From Mucilaginibacter sp. 44-25 (GTDB lineage Bacteria > Bacteroidota > Bacteroidia > Sphingobacteriales > Sphingobacteriaceae): a stretch of DNA of 64,000 nucleotides. Below are positions 37,115-45,888 of the stretch, piece by piece. The notes beneath the pieces were generated by a model. That model saw only the letters and a list, made by a program, of their open reading frames with translations, was not told the origin of the DNA and ran no database searches. The stretch lies in the NCBI GenBank assembly GCA_001898335.1, contig MKTS01000001.1, positions 124,001 through 188,000 on the forward strand, read 5' to 3'. Each line of letters opens with the position of its first letter. Positions within the stretch are counted from its first letter, which is position 1. A program made the translations under genes and the position numbers.

Positions 37115-37176
37115 GTGCGAGGAACGAAGCAATCTTAGAGGACAAACTGATGAGATTGCCGCGCTATCGCTCGCAA
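37115..37176. repeat. Inverted-repeat intergenic element (copy B)
   Basis: Left arm TGCGAGGAACGAAGCAATCT (37115-37134) and right arm 37153-37176 (AGATTGCCGCGCTATCGCTC and four more bases) pair imperfectly around an 18-nt loop. The right arm differs by one base from that of copy A at 2093-2116. This is a compact version of the same family. Confidence 0.75.
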
Positions 37177-37267
37177 AGACACGGCTTCATGTTACAGCTA
37201 TTAGATTTCTATTAATTCTTTTACTTCCGGCAATTTCTGTTGCAACAATTTTCATACTTTCAGGGCA

Positions 37268-40066
37268 ATGAAGCGCCTGCTGTTAACCCTGTTGATTTTT
37301 ACCATAACTATTGCCAAAGCGCAGCAATTTGGCGGTAACCCGCCATCCATCAAATGGAAGCAAATTAAAACTCCGGAAACGCGGGTGATATTTTCGCAGG
37401 GGATGGATAGCGTGGCGCAGCATGTGGCGGCTACCATTTTGCAGATGAACAACCTGATAGAACCCACTATAGGTTTTAAGCAAAGGCAGGTGAACATTGT
37501 GCTGCAAAACCAAACTACGGTATCAAATGCCTATGTAGGCTTAGCGCCTTTCCGAAGTGAGTTTTACTTAACACCATCGCAAAATAGTTTTGATGTAGGC
37601 AGCCTGCCCTGGTGGCAGCAACTGGCCATACATGAGTTTAGGCACGTGCAGCAATACAATAACTTTAATGTAGGTTTTTCGCGGGTGCTGAGGGTTGTAT
37701 TTGGCGAAGGCGGGCAGGCCCTGGGTAACGCCATGACCGTACCCGACTGGTTCTTCGAGGGCGATGCCGTATTTAACGAAACGCTGGTAAGCAACCAGGG
37801 CAGGGGCAGGCTGCCGTATTTCTTTAACGGCTATCGTTCACTTTGGGCGGCCGGTAAGGATTATAGCTGGATGAAGCTTCGCAACGGCTCATACCTCGAT
37901 TTTACGCCCAATCATTATCCGTTGGGTTACATGATGGTAGCTTACGGCCGTGAAAAGTATGGTGATGTATTTTGGAAAGACGTTACACATGACGCAGCGG
38001 CTTTTAAAGGCATTTTTTATCCATTGCAGGGAGCAATCAAAAAGTATTCGGGGCAAAATTATACGACGTACCGCAACAGCGCCTTAGATTATTTTAAGGA
38101 AGAATATAAAGATGACGCACAGGTAAAATTAAAAAGTAAACACTTTGTGGCTGATGAAGAATATCCGGCTTATGTGAACGATAGCACTTTGGTCTATCTG
38201 CGTACCGCTTATAACCACGTGCCAAAGTTTGTGATACGTGAGGGCGGTAAGGAAAGATCACTCGCTGTACAAAGCGTAACTAATGACAACTATTTCAATT
38301 ACAACGATGGTGAAATAGTATACAGTTCTTACCGGCCCGATCTGCGTTGGGGGTACCGCAATTACGGGGAGTTGCGCGTTTTAGATATCGTAACCGGTAA
38401 AGAACGTTTACTTACACGGAAAACCAAATACTTTGCACCGTCATTCAGCGACGATAACAAAACCATAGTTGCTATAGATGTACCTGCAACGGGACTAAGC
38501 AGGGTACATTTGCTTGATGCACAAAGTGGCAAACGGCTCACCGCCATTCCAAACCCTGATCACCTGTTTTATACCTATCCCCAATTTTACGGTGCAGACC
38601 AGATAATAGCCGCTGTACGAAACAACAAGGGTGAAATGAGCGTTGCTGTGATAGATGCAAAAACCGGCAGCAATACCTATCTATTGCCATTCAGCTACGA
38701 GCCGGTCGCGTTTCCGCAGGTTAAAGGGGATACGGTATATTTCAGTAAAACCAATGGCAAAAACGATGAGCTTTTTGCTATAAATGTTAAAACCCGGCAA
38801 GTGTTTAGCGTTGCAGGAGCGCCAAAAGGTTTGATAGGGTATTATCAACCGAACTTATCTAATGCCAGGATGGCTTTTACCACATTCACAGCAAATGGGT
38901 ACCAGGTAAAGCAAATAGCCTTAGATAGTATTCAACTAATTGCAACACCATTAAGCGTTAAGCTCTCTGATATGGGCGTTGCGGCACTTGAAAAGGATAG
39001 CGCAAGCCATTTTCTTAATGATGCGAAACCGCAGCAGTTTGCAGAGACAAAATACAGCAAAGCCCATGGCTTGTTCAACTTTCATAGCATATTCCCAACC
39101 ATTAACGACCCCAACTATTCACTGGAACTTGCCGGGCAGAATATATTGAACACGCTGCAATCCAGCCTGCTATTTAACTACAACCGCGATGAGGGCTACA
39201 AGCAAATAGGGTACGAGGCTACTTACGGAGGCTTATTTCCCTATATTTCTGCAGGGGGAAGTTATATCATAGACCGTCGTGGATTTTATAAAGGCAATAG
39301 TATTTACTATAATGAAACCACATTACAGGCGGGCCTGCAATTGCCATTTAATTTAAGTGCAGGGAAAGATTATACACGTTTTTCTGTAGGAAGCAGTATC
39401 AATTATAGCCGTAACACCTTTCAGCAAGCCTATCGTAGCATGTTTAAAGATGCCGATTATACCTACGTGAGCAATACGTTTAATTTTAGCCACCAGATAC
39501 AGCAGGCACGCCAGCAAATTAATCCCCGCTTTGCGCAGAGTTTAACGGTTAACTACAAAACAGCTCTGTGGGGTAAGGAGGCATCGCAGTTATTGGCGGT
39601 AGGCGCGCTTTACCTGCCCGGGCTGTCTATGAACCATAGCCTCGTGATCAGCGGCGCCTATCAACAAAAAGGTAAAAACAACACGATAGGTTTCTCTAAT
39701 GATTTTCCGTTCTCATACGGTTACACGGCAGAGAGCCTCGACCGCATGCAGCGCATAGCTGCCAACTATCACTTTCCTTTGGCTTATCCGGATGCAGGGT
39801 TGGGTAATTTGATTTACTTGTTGCGTTTACGTGTCAATGTGTTTTTCGACTATACCCATGCCACGGCTGATAACTTGTTTGTAAGCGGTGTTAAGTTCAA
39901 AGGCGATTTTAGGTCGGCCGGTGGCGCTATTTTCTTTGATACCCGCTGGTTCAACCAGGGCGCGGTATCTTTCGGGATACGTTATAGCCGATTACTTGAT
40001 GCTGATATTTTTGGAGGCACCGGGCGTAACAGGGTTGAGGTTGTTTTGCCGGTAACGATATTTTAA
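37268..40066 (+). CDS. Secreted peptidase-MA-like / beta-propeller / outer-membrane-barrel protein
   Basis: A 932-residue protein with a signal peptide (residues 1-18, ending IAKAQ). Residues about 30-260 resemble a gluzincin metallopeptidase: HEFRH at 122-126 is an HExxH zinc site, and Glu in WFFEGDAVFNE near 164 is a candidate third ligand. Residues about 290-610 contain WD40/TolB-like propeller blades (VDIVTGKERLLTRKTKYFAPSFS-type, e.g. ERLLTRKTKYFAPSFSDD). The last 300 residues are amphipathic strands ending RYSRLLDADIFGGTGRNRVEVVLPVTIF, typical of an outer membrane beta-barrel. The enzyme would therefore be tethered at the outer membrane. Substrate unknown. Confidence 0.78.
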   Translation: MKRLLLTLLIFTITIAKAQQFGGNPPSIKWKQIKTPETRVIFSQGMDSVAQHVAATILQMNNLIEPTIGFKQRQVNIVLQNQTTVSNAYVGLAPFRSEFYLTPSQNSFDVGSLPWWQQLAIHEFRHVQQYNNFNVGFSRVLRVVFGEGGQALGNAMTVPDWFFEGDAVFNETLVSNQGRGRLPYFFNGYRSLWAAGKDYSWMKLRNGSYLDFTPNHYPLGYMMVAYGREKYGDVFWKDVTHDAAAFKGIFYPLQGAIKKYSGQNYTTYRNSALDYFKEEYKDDAQVKLKSKHFVADEEYPAYVNDSTLVYLRTAYNHVPKFVIREGGKERSLAVQSVTNDNYFNYNDGEIVYSSYRPDLRWGYRNYGELRVLDIVTGKERLLTRKTKYFAPSFSDDNKTIVAIDVPATGLSRVHLLDAQSGKRLTAIPNPDHLFYTYPQFYGADQIIAAVRNNKGEMSVAVIDAKTGSNTYLLPFSYEPVAFPQVKGDTVYFSKTNGKNDELFAINVKTRQVFSVAGAPKGLIGYYQPNLSNARMAFTTFTANGYQVKQIALDSIQLIATPLSVKLSDMGVAALEKDSASHFLNDAKPQQFAETKYSKAHGLFNFHSIFPTINDPNYSLELAGQNILNTLQSSLLFNYNRDEGYKQIGYEATYGGLFPYISAGGSYIIDRRGFYKGNSIYYNETTLQAGLQLPFNLSAGKDYTRFSVGSSINYSRNTFQQAYRSMFKDADYTYVSNTFNFSHQIQQARQQINPRFAQSLTVNYKTALWGKEASQLLAVGALYLPGLSMNHSLVISGAYQQKGKNNTIGFSNDFPFSYGYTAESLDRMQRIAANYHFPLAYPDAGLGNLIYLLRLRVNVFFDYTHATADNLFVSGVKFKGDFRSAGGAIFFDTRWFNQGAVSFGIRYSRLLDADIFGGTGRNRVEVVLPVTIF

Positions 40067-40080
40067 ACTGTTGGTGTAGG

Positions 40081-40845
40081 CTATTTATTAGCTTCAGCCA
40101 ATATACGTCTCACCTTATCGGCGTCTGTAAAATCGAGGCTAAATTCATCTGCCATACCAACGCTCATCAAAATATGATCATTCTTGTATTGCATGCCACT
40201 TTTTTTGCTGCTCCTGGCTGATGAATGTACTTCGGTAACTTTAGTGAAATGAACCAGGTGGGCTACGTTACTTTCAGTAATGCCGCTACCCGCCATAATA
40301 GTGATACGGCCGGCGGCTTTATCAACCAGGCTGGCCAGGTGTGTAGCGCCTTCCATAGCCGTTGTTTTTCCGCCCGAAGTGAGTATACGCTCGCAGCCTA
40401 TGTCAATAATATCCTCTAATGCCTGCAACTGATCATTACACATGTCAAACGCGCGGTGGAAGGTTACGCCTAAGCCACGCTGGGTGGCCAAATCAACCAG
40501 TTGCTTACAGCGTTCTTTATCAATACTACCGTCAGGATTAAGCATGCCAATTACCACACCATCGCAGCCTGCATCAGCGCAGCTGATAACGTCTGCTTTC
40601 ATGATCTCAAACTCCAGGTCGCTATACAAAAAATCTCCGCGACGTGGGCGTATCAGTACATAAAGCTGGATCTTCAAATGCTTACGGGCCAATATTATTT
40701 GGCCGATGGACGGAGTGGTACCTCCTTCAGCAAGGTTTTCGCAAAGTTCTACACGAATAGCACCACCTTCCTGTGCCGCTATGGCTGACGTTGCCGAGTT
40801 AGCGCATACTTCGAGTTGGATATGTTGAGATTGTTCGGTAGTCAT
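40081..40845 (-). CDS. cutC: CutC family protein
   Basis: A 254-residue TIM-barrel protein of the CutC family, originally linked to copper homeostasis, though its true reaction is not settled. Family signatures are LEVCANSATSAIAAQEGGAIRVELCENLAEGGTTPS at the N-terminus (e.g. RVELCENLAEGGTTPS), LIRPRRGDFLYSDLE, GVVIGMLNPDGSID, VTFHRAFDMC, ILTSGGKTTAMEG and IMAGSGITESNV. Cysteines lie in strands near the barrel mouth. It is cytoplasmic. It is convergent with the peptidase-barrel gene, 14 nt away, and has no obvious operon partner. Confidence 0.93.
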   Translation of the reverse strand: MTTEQSQHIQLEVCANSATSAIAAQEGGAIRVELCENLAEGGTTPSIGQIILARKHLKIQLYVLIRPRRGDFLYSDLEFEIMKADVISCADAGCDGVVIGMLNPDGSIDKERCKQLVDLATQRGLGVTFHRAFDMCNDQLQALEDIIDIGCERILTSGGKTTAMEGATHLASLVDKAAGRITIMAGSGITESNVAHLVHFTKVTEVHSSARSSKKSGMQYKNDHILMSVGMADEFSLDFTDADKVRRILAEANK

Positions 40846-40920
40846 AGAAAAAATAAGGCAACAAGCATTTAAAACTCATTAGTATCAAATAAGTTTTAGT
40901 GAGCTGTTTGTAGCTGTTGT

Positions 40921-41946
40921 TTATTTATGGTTAGCGTCCTTGTAAAAAAACTTACCGGGAACAAGCAGGTCCTGTTTGTTTTGGTCGCACACGGCATATG
41001 AAAAGCCGTCCTGCAACGCATAAGCGCCGTATTCTCCTTTTTTATTGATGGCCAGAAAACCTACCTGTATCTGTTTGGCTATTTCTGGTTTCTTTTTGAT
41101 GATGCGTTGTACCGCCTCTTTACAGGCGTTCTCGGGCGAATAGCCCTGGCGCATGAGTTCAACCACCAGGAAACTGCCCACATTACGTATCACCTCTTCA
41201 CCAACGCCGGTAGAAGTAGCCCCACCTACTTCGTTATCAACATATAAGCCTGCACCAATAATAGGGCTGTCGCCTACACGGCCGTGCATTTTAAACGCCA
41301 TGCCGCTGGTAGTACAGGCACCGCTGATATTCCCTTTGGCATCAAGCGCCAGCATACCTATGGTATCGTGATTGTATTTGCTTCCCTGTGTGCGTTGTTT
41401 GTTTTCGATATTCATCATTGGCGAATACTTGGCTGTTTTAAGCCATTCTTTCCAGGCTTTGCGTGATTCATCCGTCAGTAATTCTTCGGCTTTAAAACCC
41501 TGTTCAATGGCAAACTGTCGGGCGCCATCGCCAACCAACATTACATGAGGTGTTTTATCCATCACTAAACGGGCTACAGAAATAGGGTGCGCGATGTTTT
41601 CTATAGCTGCTACAGAACCGCAGTTACCATACTCATCCATAATGCACGCATCGAGCGTCACGTGGCCATCTCTGTCGGGGTAACCGGCACGCCCTACAGT
41701 ATGGTTATGCATGTCGGCTTCAGGTACGCGCACACCCGCCTCAACGGCATCAACCGCCCGGCCGCCTTTTTGTAAAACTTTCCAGGCTTCCTTATTGGCA
41801 GCTACGCCAAAATCCCAGGTAGAAATGACTATGGGGTAATTATTGGGTACCTGTACATCTGTGTTTTTTGCTTTAACAGATCTTGAAATAGCAGCTACAG
41901 AAGCAGTTGCGGCAGAGAGTTTTAAAAATTTACGGCGGTTAAACAT
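40921..41946 (-). CDS. Tat-exported N4-(beta-N-acetylglucosaminyl)-L-asparaginase family Ntn-hydrolase
   Basis: A 341-residue enzyme started at the ATG at 41944-41946 (MFNRRKFLKLSAATASVAA), which opens with a twin-arginine signal, NRRKFLK. The fold is the isoaspartyl peptidase / glycosylasparaginase Ntn-hydrolase. The precursor should cleave itself before Thr of HDTIGMLALD (near residue 195), leaving that Thr as nucleophile. GRVGDSPIIGAGLYVDNEVG and TSTGVGEEVIRN form the active-site loops. Periplasmic removal of GlcNAc-asparagine links or beta-aspartyl groups is the family role. TATATTTA at 41952-41959 just ahead supports the start. Confidence 0.88.
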   Translation of the reverse strand: MFNRRKFLKLSAATASVAAISRSVKAKNTDVQVPNNYPIVISTWDFGVAANKEAWKVLQKGGRAVDAVEAGVRVPEADMHNHTVGRAGYPDRDGHVTLDACIMDEYGNCGSVAAIENIAHPISVARLVMDKTPHVMLVGDGARQFAIEQGFKAEELLTDESRKAWKEWLKTAKYSPMMNIENKQRTQGSKYNHDTIGMLALDAKGNISGACTTSGMAFKMHGRVGDSPIIGAGLYVDNEVGGATSTGVGEEVIRNVGSFLVVELMRQGYSPENACKEAVQRIIKKKPEIAKQIQVGFLAINKKGEYGAYALQDGFSYAVCDQNKQDLLVPGKFFYKDANHK

Positions 41947-42052
41947 GACGTTAAATATAACAATAGCCAATAGAGTAGCGCTAATGTATCAGTTTTTATA
42001 CAATTATTGTTTATAGCTAATTCCTCTACACGAATAATGGGGTTTAAAACGC

Positions 42053-42478
42053 TTAATCAAAATTCTGCTGGCAATTGTTGCAATGCCACTGTTCCGGACC
42101 TTTAAATGTGAACATACTGGTTAATGCAGACAGCAAGCCAGAGCCGCCTCCGTCCTGTTGCAGATGAGTTACATTGGTAGAGGCGCAATAGGGGCAAACT
42201 ACGGCCTGGTCGTGTTCATCTGTTTCCACATGGTCTTGTTCATGCAGGTCAGGCTCACCTGCAAGTATTTCCCGGCAACGTTCCAGGTCTCGTTCAAATA
42301 TCTTGAGCTTAATACCGCCAACGGCAGTATTTAAAAGTGGGTTGGCGGTAATCACGTTATCATCAGCAATAAAACAGGGTATGCCGTTATCTTCCAGGCG
42401 GGTGCGCACAATATGCGCCAGCATAGGATCATAGTAACGCTCAAATGTGATGATCTTATCGTCGGTATCGCTTGCCAT
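42053..42478 (-). CDS. DUF2007 protein with C-terminal zinc ribbon
   Basis: A 141-residue cytoplasmic protein. Residues about 8-72 match the DUF2007 ferredoxin-like fold (KIITFERYYDPMLAHIVRTRLEDNGIPCFIADDN, e.g. LAHIVRTRLEDNGIPCFIAD). Residues about 95-140 carry two CxxC pairs (CPYCAST and HCNNCQQNF), a probable zinc ribbon. The family is annotated as putative signal-transducing but has no known mechanism. It is divergent from the WYL regulator, 51 bp away. Confidence 0.78.
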   Translation of the reverse strand: MASDTDDKIITFERYYDPMLAHIVRTRLEDNGIPCFIADDNVITANPLLNTAVGGIKLKIFERDLERCREILAGEPDLHEQDHVETDEHDQAVVCPYCASTNVTHLQQDGGGSGLLSALTSMFTFKGPEQWHCNNCQQNFD

Positions 42479-42529
42479 AGGTATTTAAGATTTTTACTAA
42501 GGTAGTTAGTTTTTTGCTTAATTTGAGCC

Positions 42530-43483
42530 ATGAACCGTATTGATCGTATCTCGGCTATCCTTATACAATTGCAATCGCGCAGAGTGGTAAAGGCCGGGGA
42601 TATTGCCTCGCGCTTTGGAATAAGCCTTAGAACCGTATACCGTGATATACGCACCCTCGAAGAAGCGGGGGTACCCATTATTGGCGAAGCCGGTATTGGC
42701 TATTCGCTGGTTGAAGGGTATCGTTTGCCGCCCATTATGTTTACCCGTGAAGAGGCGACAGCATTTTTAACCGCTGAAAAGTTTGTAGAAAAATTAACCG
42801 ACGTTTCCACCACGGCCCACCACCGGTCGGCCATGTATAAAATAAGGGCGATATTGAAAACTGCTGAAAAAGACCTGCTGGATACCATGGAAGGTAGCAT
42901 AGAGGTATTAAAAAGCAGATCGCAGCGAGTGGTAGACAATCAGGATCACATACAAACGATACTTAACGGCATCATTAACAAAAGTGTGCTTTGTATAGAA
43001 TACCTGGCCGGGTATATGCAAACCTACAGCAGGCGGGAGATAGAACCCGTTGGCATTTTTTACCTGGATAGTTACTGGCACCTTATCGCTTATTGCCGGT
43101 TGCGCAGCGATTACCGTGATTTCAGGCTCGACAGGATCAGAGAATTAAATATTACTGATAGCAAATTTGAAGGCAAGCACCCCTTATTGAAGGATTATAT
43201 TGCGCAAACTGCTTCCGAGCATCATCTGGAAACCATCATTATACGGGTTGATAAAAAGATATTACCCTATATTAATGAGCAGAAATACTATAACGGCTTT
43301 GTATCTGAAATTGACGCGGACGACCAAATGGAGATAACTTTTTTAACCACATCGCCCGGATATTTTGCGCGCTGGTTTTTAATGTTCGGCGATCAGGCAG
43401 AAATAGTATCTCCGCCTGACGTTATTAAACGGGTAACCGAACTGGTGGAAAATATCACCAGGCGAAACGTCTTACCTGTTTAA
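42530..43483 (+). CDS. YafY-type HTH-WYL transcriptional regulator
   Basis: A 317-residue regulator with an N-terminal HTH_11 domain (RIDRISAILIQLQSRRVVKAGDIASRFGIS-like, with GISLRTVYRDIRTLEEAGVP as recognition helix region). The middle linker contains RLPPIMFTREEATAFL. The WYL domain (about residues 140-235) has CIEYL, EIEPVGIFYLDSYWHLIAYC and DFRLDRIRELNI, and a WCX-type tail follows. WYL domains bind nucleotides, nucleic acid or small ligands. It may be the regulator of its divergent neighbour or of distant genes; nothing decides this. Confidence 0.9.
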   Translation: MNRIDRISAILIQLQSRRVVKAGDIASRFGISLRTVYRDIRTLEEAGVPIIGEAGIGYSLVEGYRLPPIMFTREEATAFLTAEKFVEKLTDVSTTAHHRSAMYKIRAILKTAEKDLLDTMEGSIEVLKSRSQRVVDNQDHIQTILNGIINKSVLCIEYLAGYMQTYSRREIEPVGIFYLDSYWHLIAYCRLRSDYRDFRLDRIRELNITDSKFEGKHPLLKDYIAQTASEHHLETIIIRVDKKILPYINEQKYYNGFVSEIDADDQMEITFLTTSPGYFARWFLMFGDQAEIVSPPDVIKRVTELVENITRRNVLPV

Positions 43484-43497
43484 CTGAAACATTGTTT

Positions 43498-44748
43498 TTA
43501 CTCTGCTGATTGCCTGAGCATTAATGCGCCTACCGTAACGTTGGTACGGCTATCGATGATGATGGCGCCACCATTCGCTTTGTTTTCCTGGTAAGGGTCA
43601 AAAGCCAAGGGTTCAGCAGTTTTGATGACCACGCGGCCTATATCATTCAGTTTAAAATCTTCGTCAAAATCCTTTTCAAGCGTGTTGATATTCACCTTGT
43701 AAAGTATCTCGCGTATTTTGCAACGTACCGTTTTGGTGTTATGTTGTACCAGGTAAGTTAACGAAGTGTCTAAGCCTCGGGTATCCATCCAGCACAGGTC
43801 GGCTTCAATGGCGCTGCTCAATTGCGGCTCTCCGGCGCTGTTTACGATCAGGTCGCCACGACTGATATCGATGTTATCCTTTAAATGAACCGTTACCGAC
43901 ATGCCCGCCAAAGCTTCTGCCGGCTCTTTATCATACATCTCAATTTTAGATATGGTAGAAGTAAAGCCCGATGGCAGGATGGTTACTTTATCGTTCACTT
44001 TAAAAGCACCACTCGCTACACGGCCGGCATAGCCCCGGTAATCGTGCAACTCATCAGTTTGCGGACGTACTACCCATTGTACCGGCAGGCGCGCATGAGC
44101 AGCTGTGTTATCGCGGTTTACCTCAACGGTTTCTAAATGTTGCAATAGGCTATCGCCTTTATACCAATCCATTGTAGTGGATGGGTAAACAATATTATCG
44201 CCCTTAAGCGCACTTACCGGGATAAACGTTACATCGGTTAATTTAAGCTTCGCAGCTATCTTTTGATAATCAGCAACGATACTGTTGAATGTATCTTCGC
44301 TGTAATCAACCATATCCATTTTATTGATGGCGATCACTACTTTCTGGATCTGCAGCAGCGACACCAAAAAAGAGTGACGCGTAGTTTGCTCAACCACGCC
44401 CTTACGCGCGTCAATCAGGATAATGGCCAGGTCGGCATTGCTGGCACCGGTAACCATGTTACGGGTATACTGGATATGACCGGGGGCATCGGCAATAATA
44501 AATTTGCGCTTATCGGTCTCGAAGTATTTATAGGCCACATCAATGGTGATGCCCTGCTCACGCTCGGCTTTGAGGCCGTCGGTTAAAATAGCCAGGTCAA
44601 TAGTACCATCATCATTTTTACGGTTCGATGCATGCAGGGCTTCTAACTGGTCGGCCAGTATGGCATCGCTATCATATAGTAACCTGCCGATAAGCGTGCT
44701 CTTACCGTCATCAACACTACCTGCCGTTATAAATTTTAGTATATCCAT
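43498..44748 (-). CDS. cysN: Sulfate adenylyltransferase, GTPase subunit
   Basis: A 416-residue EF-Tu-like GTPase that drives ATP sulfurylase, converting sulfate and ATP to APS with CysD. GTPase motifs are GSVDDGKSTLIGRLLYD (residues about 9-25), DAPGHIQYTRNMVTGAS and INKMDMVDYS. RLPVQWVVRP and GYAGRVASGAFKVND belong to the following beta-barrel domains. The protein stops after the barrels and has no APS-kinase (CysC) fusion. It is the last gene of the sulfate operon, but separated from cysD by 234 bp of tandem repeats instead of the usual tight coupling. Confidence 0.95.
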   Translation of the reverse strand: MDILKFITAGSVDDGKSTLIGRLLYDSDAILADQLEALHASNRKNDDGTIDLAILTDGLKAEREQGITIDVAYKYFETDKRKFIIADAPGHIQYTRNMVTGASNADLAIILIDARKGVVEQTTRHSFLVSLLQIQKVVIAINKMDMVDYSEDTFNSIVADYQKIAAKLKLTDVTFIPVSALKGDNIVYPSTTMDWYKGDSLLQHLETVEVNRDNTAAHARLPVQWVVRPQTDELHDYRGYAGRVASGAFKVNDKVTILPSGFTSTISKIEMYDKEPAEALAGMSVTVHLKDNIDISRGDLIVNSAGEPQLSSAIEADLCWMDTRGLDTSLTYLVQHNTKTVRCKIREILYKVNINTLEKDFDEDFKLNDIGRVVIKTAEPLAFDPYQENKANGGAIIIDSRTNVTVGALMLRQSAE

Positions 44749-44756
44749 TATTGGAT

Positions 44757-44921
44757 TTTAGATTTTTAGATTTACGATTTTAGATTGATGAAAACTTTAT
44801 CACAGTCTACATTAGTGGATGTTAGATTTTTAGATTTACGATTTTAGATTGATGAAAACTTTATCACAGTCTATATTACTGGATGTTAGATTTTTAGATT
44901 TACGATTTTAGATTTTTTTGC
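44757..44921. repeat. 64-bp tandem repeat between cysD and cysN
   Basis: Two full units and a partial third with a 64-bp period; the marker GATTTTTAGATTTACG starts at 44761, 44825 and 44889. Full units are almost identical (TACATTAG versus TATATTAC near their ends). Each contains sub-repeats of TTTAGATT. An inverted, diverged copy of the motif (CGTACATCTAAAATC) lies at 44972-44986, abutting the cysD 3' end. No reading frame crosses it. Confidence 0.9.
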
Positions 44922-44982
44922 TTGATTAAATTTTTGAATTCAGTTTAACACCAAGACTAAATCCGAAATCGTACATCTAAAA

Positions 44983-45888
44983 TCAAAAGTATCCGCCTTT
45001 TTTTCTTTCCTCCATGGCCGCCTCGCTCACCTTATCGTCCATACGGGCGCCGCGTTCGCTTATTTTTGATTCAGCTATTTCGTTGATAATATCATCTATC
45101 TCAAAAGCATATGATTCAACCGCTGCGGTACAGGTCATATCACCTACGGTGCGGAAGCGTACGTTTTTGCGTGTTATCACATCTTCTTCATCCATATTCA
45201 GGAATGGCGATGCCGCCATTAGCTGGCCGTTACGGGTGATACAATCGCGCTGATGCGCAAAGTAAATGGTAGGCAAGGGAATGTTTTCCCTGCGGATGTA
45301 ATTCCACACATCCAGTTCCGTCCAGTTACTTATGGGGAACACGCGTACGTTCTCGCCTTTGTGGATCTTACCGTTGTAGATATTCCAAAGCTCGGGGCGC
45401 TGGCGTTTGGGGTCCCACTGCCCGAACTCATCACGTACCGAAAATATGCGTTCCTTGGCACGGGCTTTTTCCTCATCGCGGCGGGCACCACCTATACAGG
45501 CGTCAAAGCCATGCTTGGCAATAGTGTCCAGCAGGGTTACGGTTTGTAATGCATTCCGACTGGCATTTTTACCTTTTTGTTCTATCACCTTACCTTCATT
45601 AATACTATCCTGCACATGACCGATGATCAGTTTTTCGCCGATACGCTCGATCATTTCATCACGGTATTGGATGGTTTCTTCAAAGTTGTGGCCGGTATCA
45701 ATATGTACCAGCGGAAAAGGGAACTTACCCGGCCTAAAGGCCTTAATAGCCAAATGCATCAGTGTGATGGAATCTTTACCACCGGAAAAAAGTAGCGCAG
45801 GTTTTTCAAACTGCCCGGCAACTTCGCGCAAAATATATATAGCCTCGGCCTCTAATTCGTCCAGGTAATCTAAACGGTTTCTGCTCAT
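44983..45888 (-). CDS. cysD: Sulfate adenylyltransferase, small subunit
   Basis: A 301-residue PP-loop ATP pyrophosphatase, the catalytic half of ATP sulfurylase. LLFSGGKDSITLMHLAIKAF (residues about 32-51, in two parts FSGGKDS and LMHLAIKAF) is the PP-loop. FPLVHIDTGHNFEE, GGARRDEEKARAKERIFS, FPISNWTELDVWNYI and the C-terminal RGARMDDKVSEAAMEERKKGGYF are diagnostic (e.g. SEAAMEERKKGGYF). It works with CysN in the cytoplasm. Its start overlaps the cysH stop by 4 nt (ATGA), so translation is coupled. Confidence 0.96.
   Translation of the reverse strand: MSRNRLDYLDELEAEAIYILREVAGQFEKPALLFSGGKDSITLMHLAIKAFRPGKFPFPLVHIDTGHNFEETIQYRDEMIERIGEKLIIGHVQDSINEGKVIEQKGKNASRNALQTVTLLDTIAKHGFDACIGGARRDEEKARAKERIFSVRDEFGQWDPKRQRPELWNIYNGKIHKGENVRVFPISNWTELDVWNYIRRENIPLPTIYFAHQRDCITRNGQLMAASPFLNMDEEDVITRKNVRFRTVGDMTCTAAVESYAFEIDDIINEIAESKISERGARMDDKVSEAAMEERKKGGYF

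Noticed and set aside
44757-44990. Possible CRISPR array between cysD and cysN
   Set aside because: The whole 64-bp period repeats, including what would be spacers; there are no unique spacers and no cas genes.
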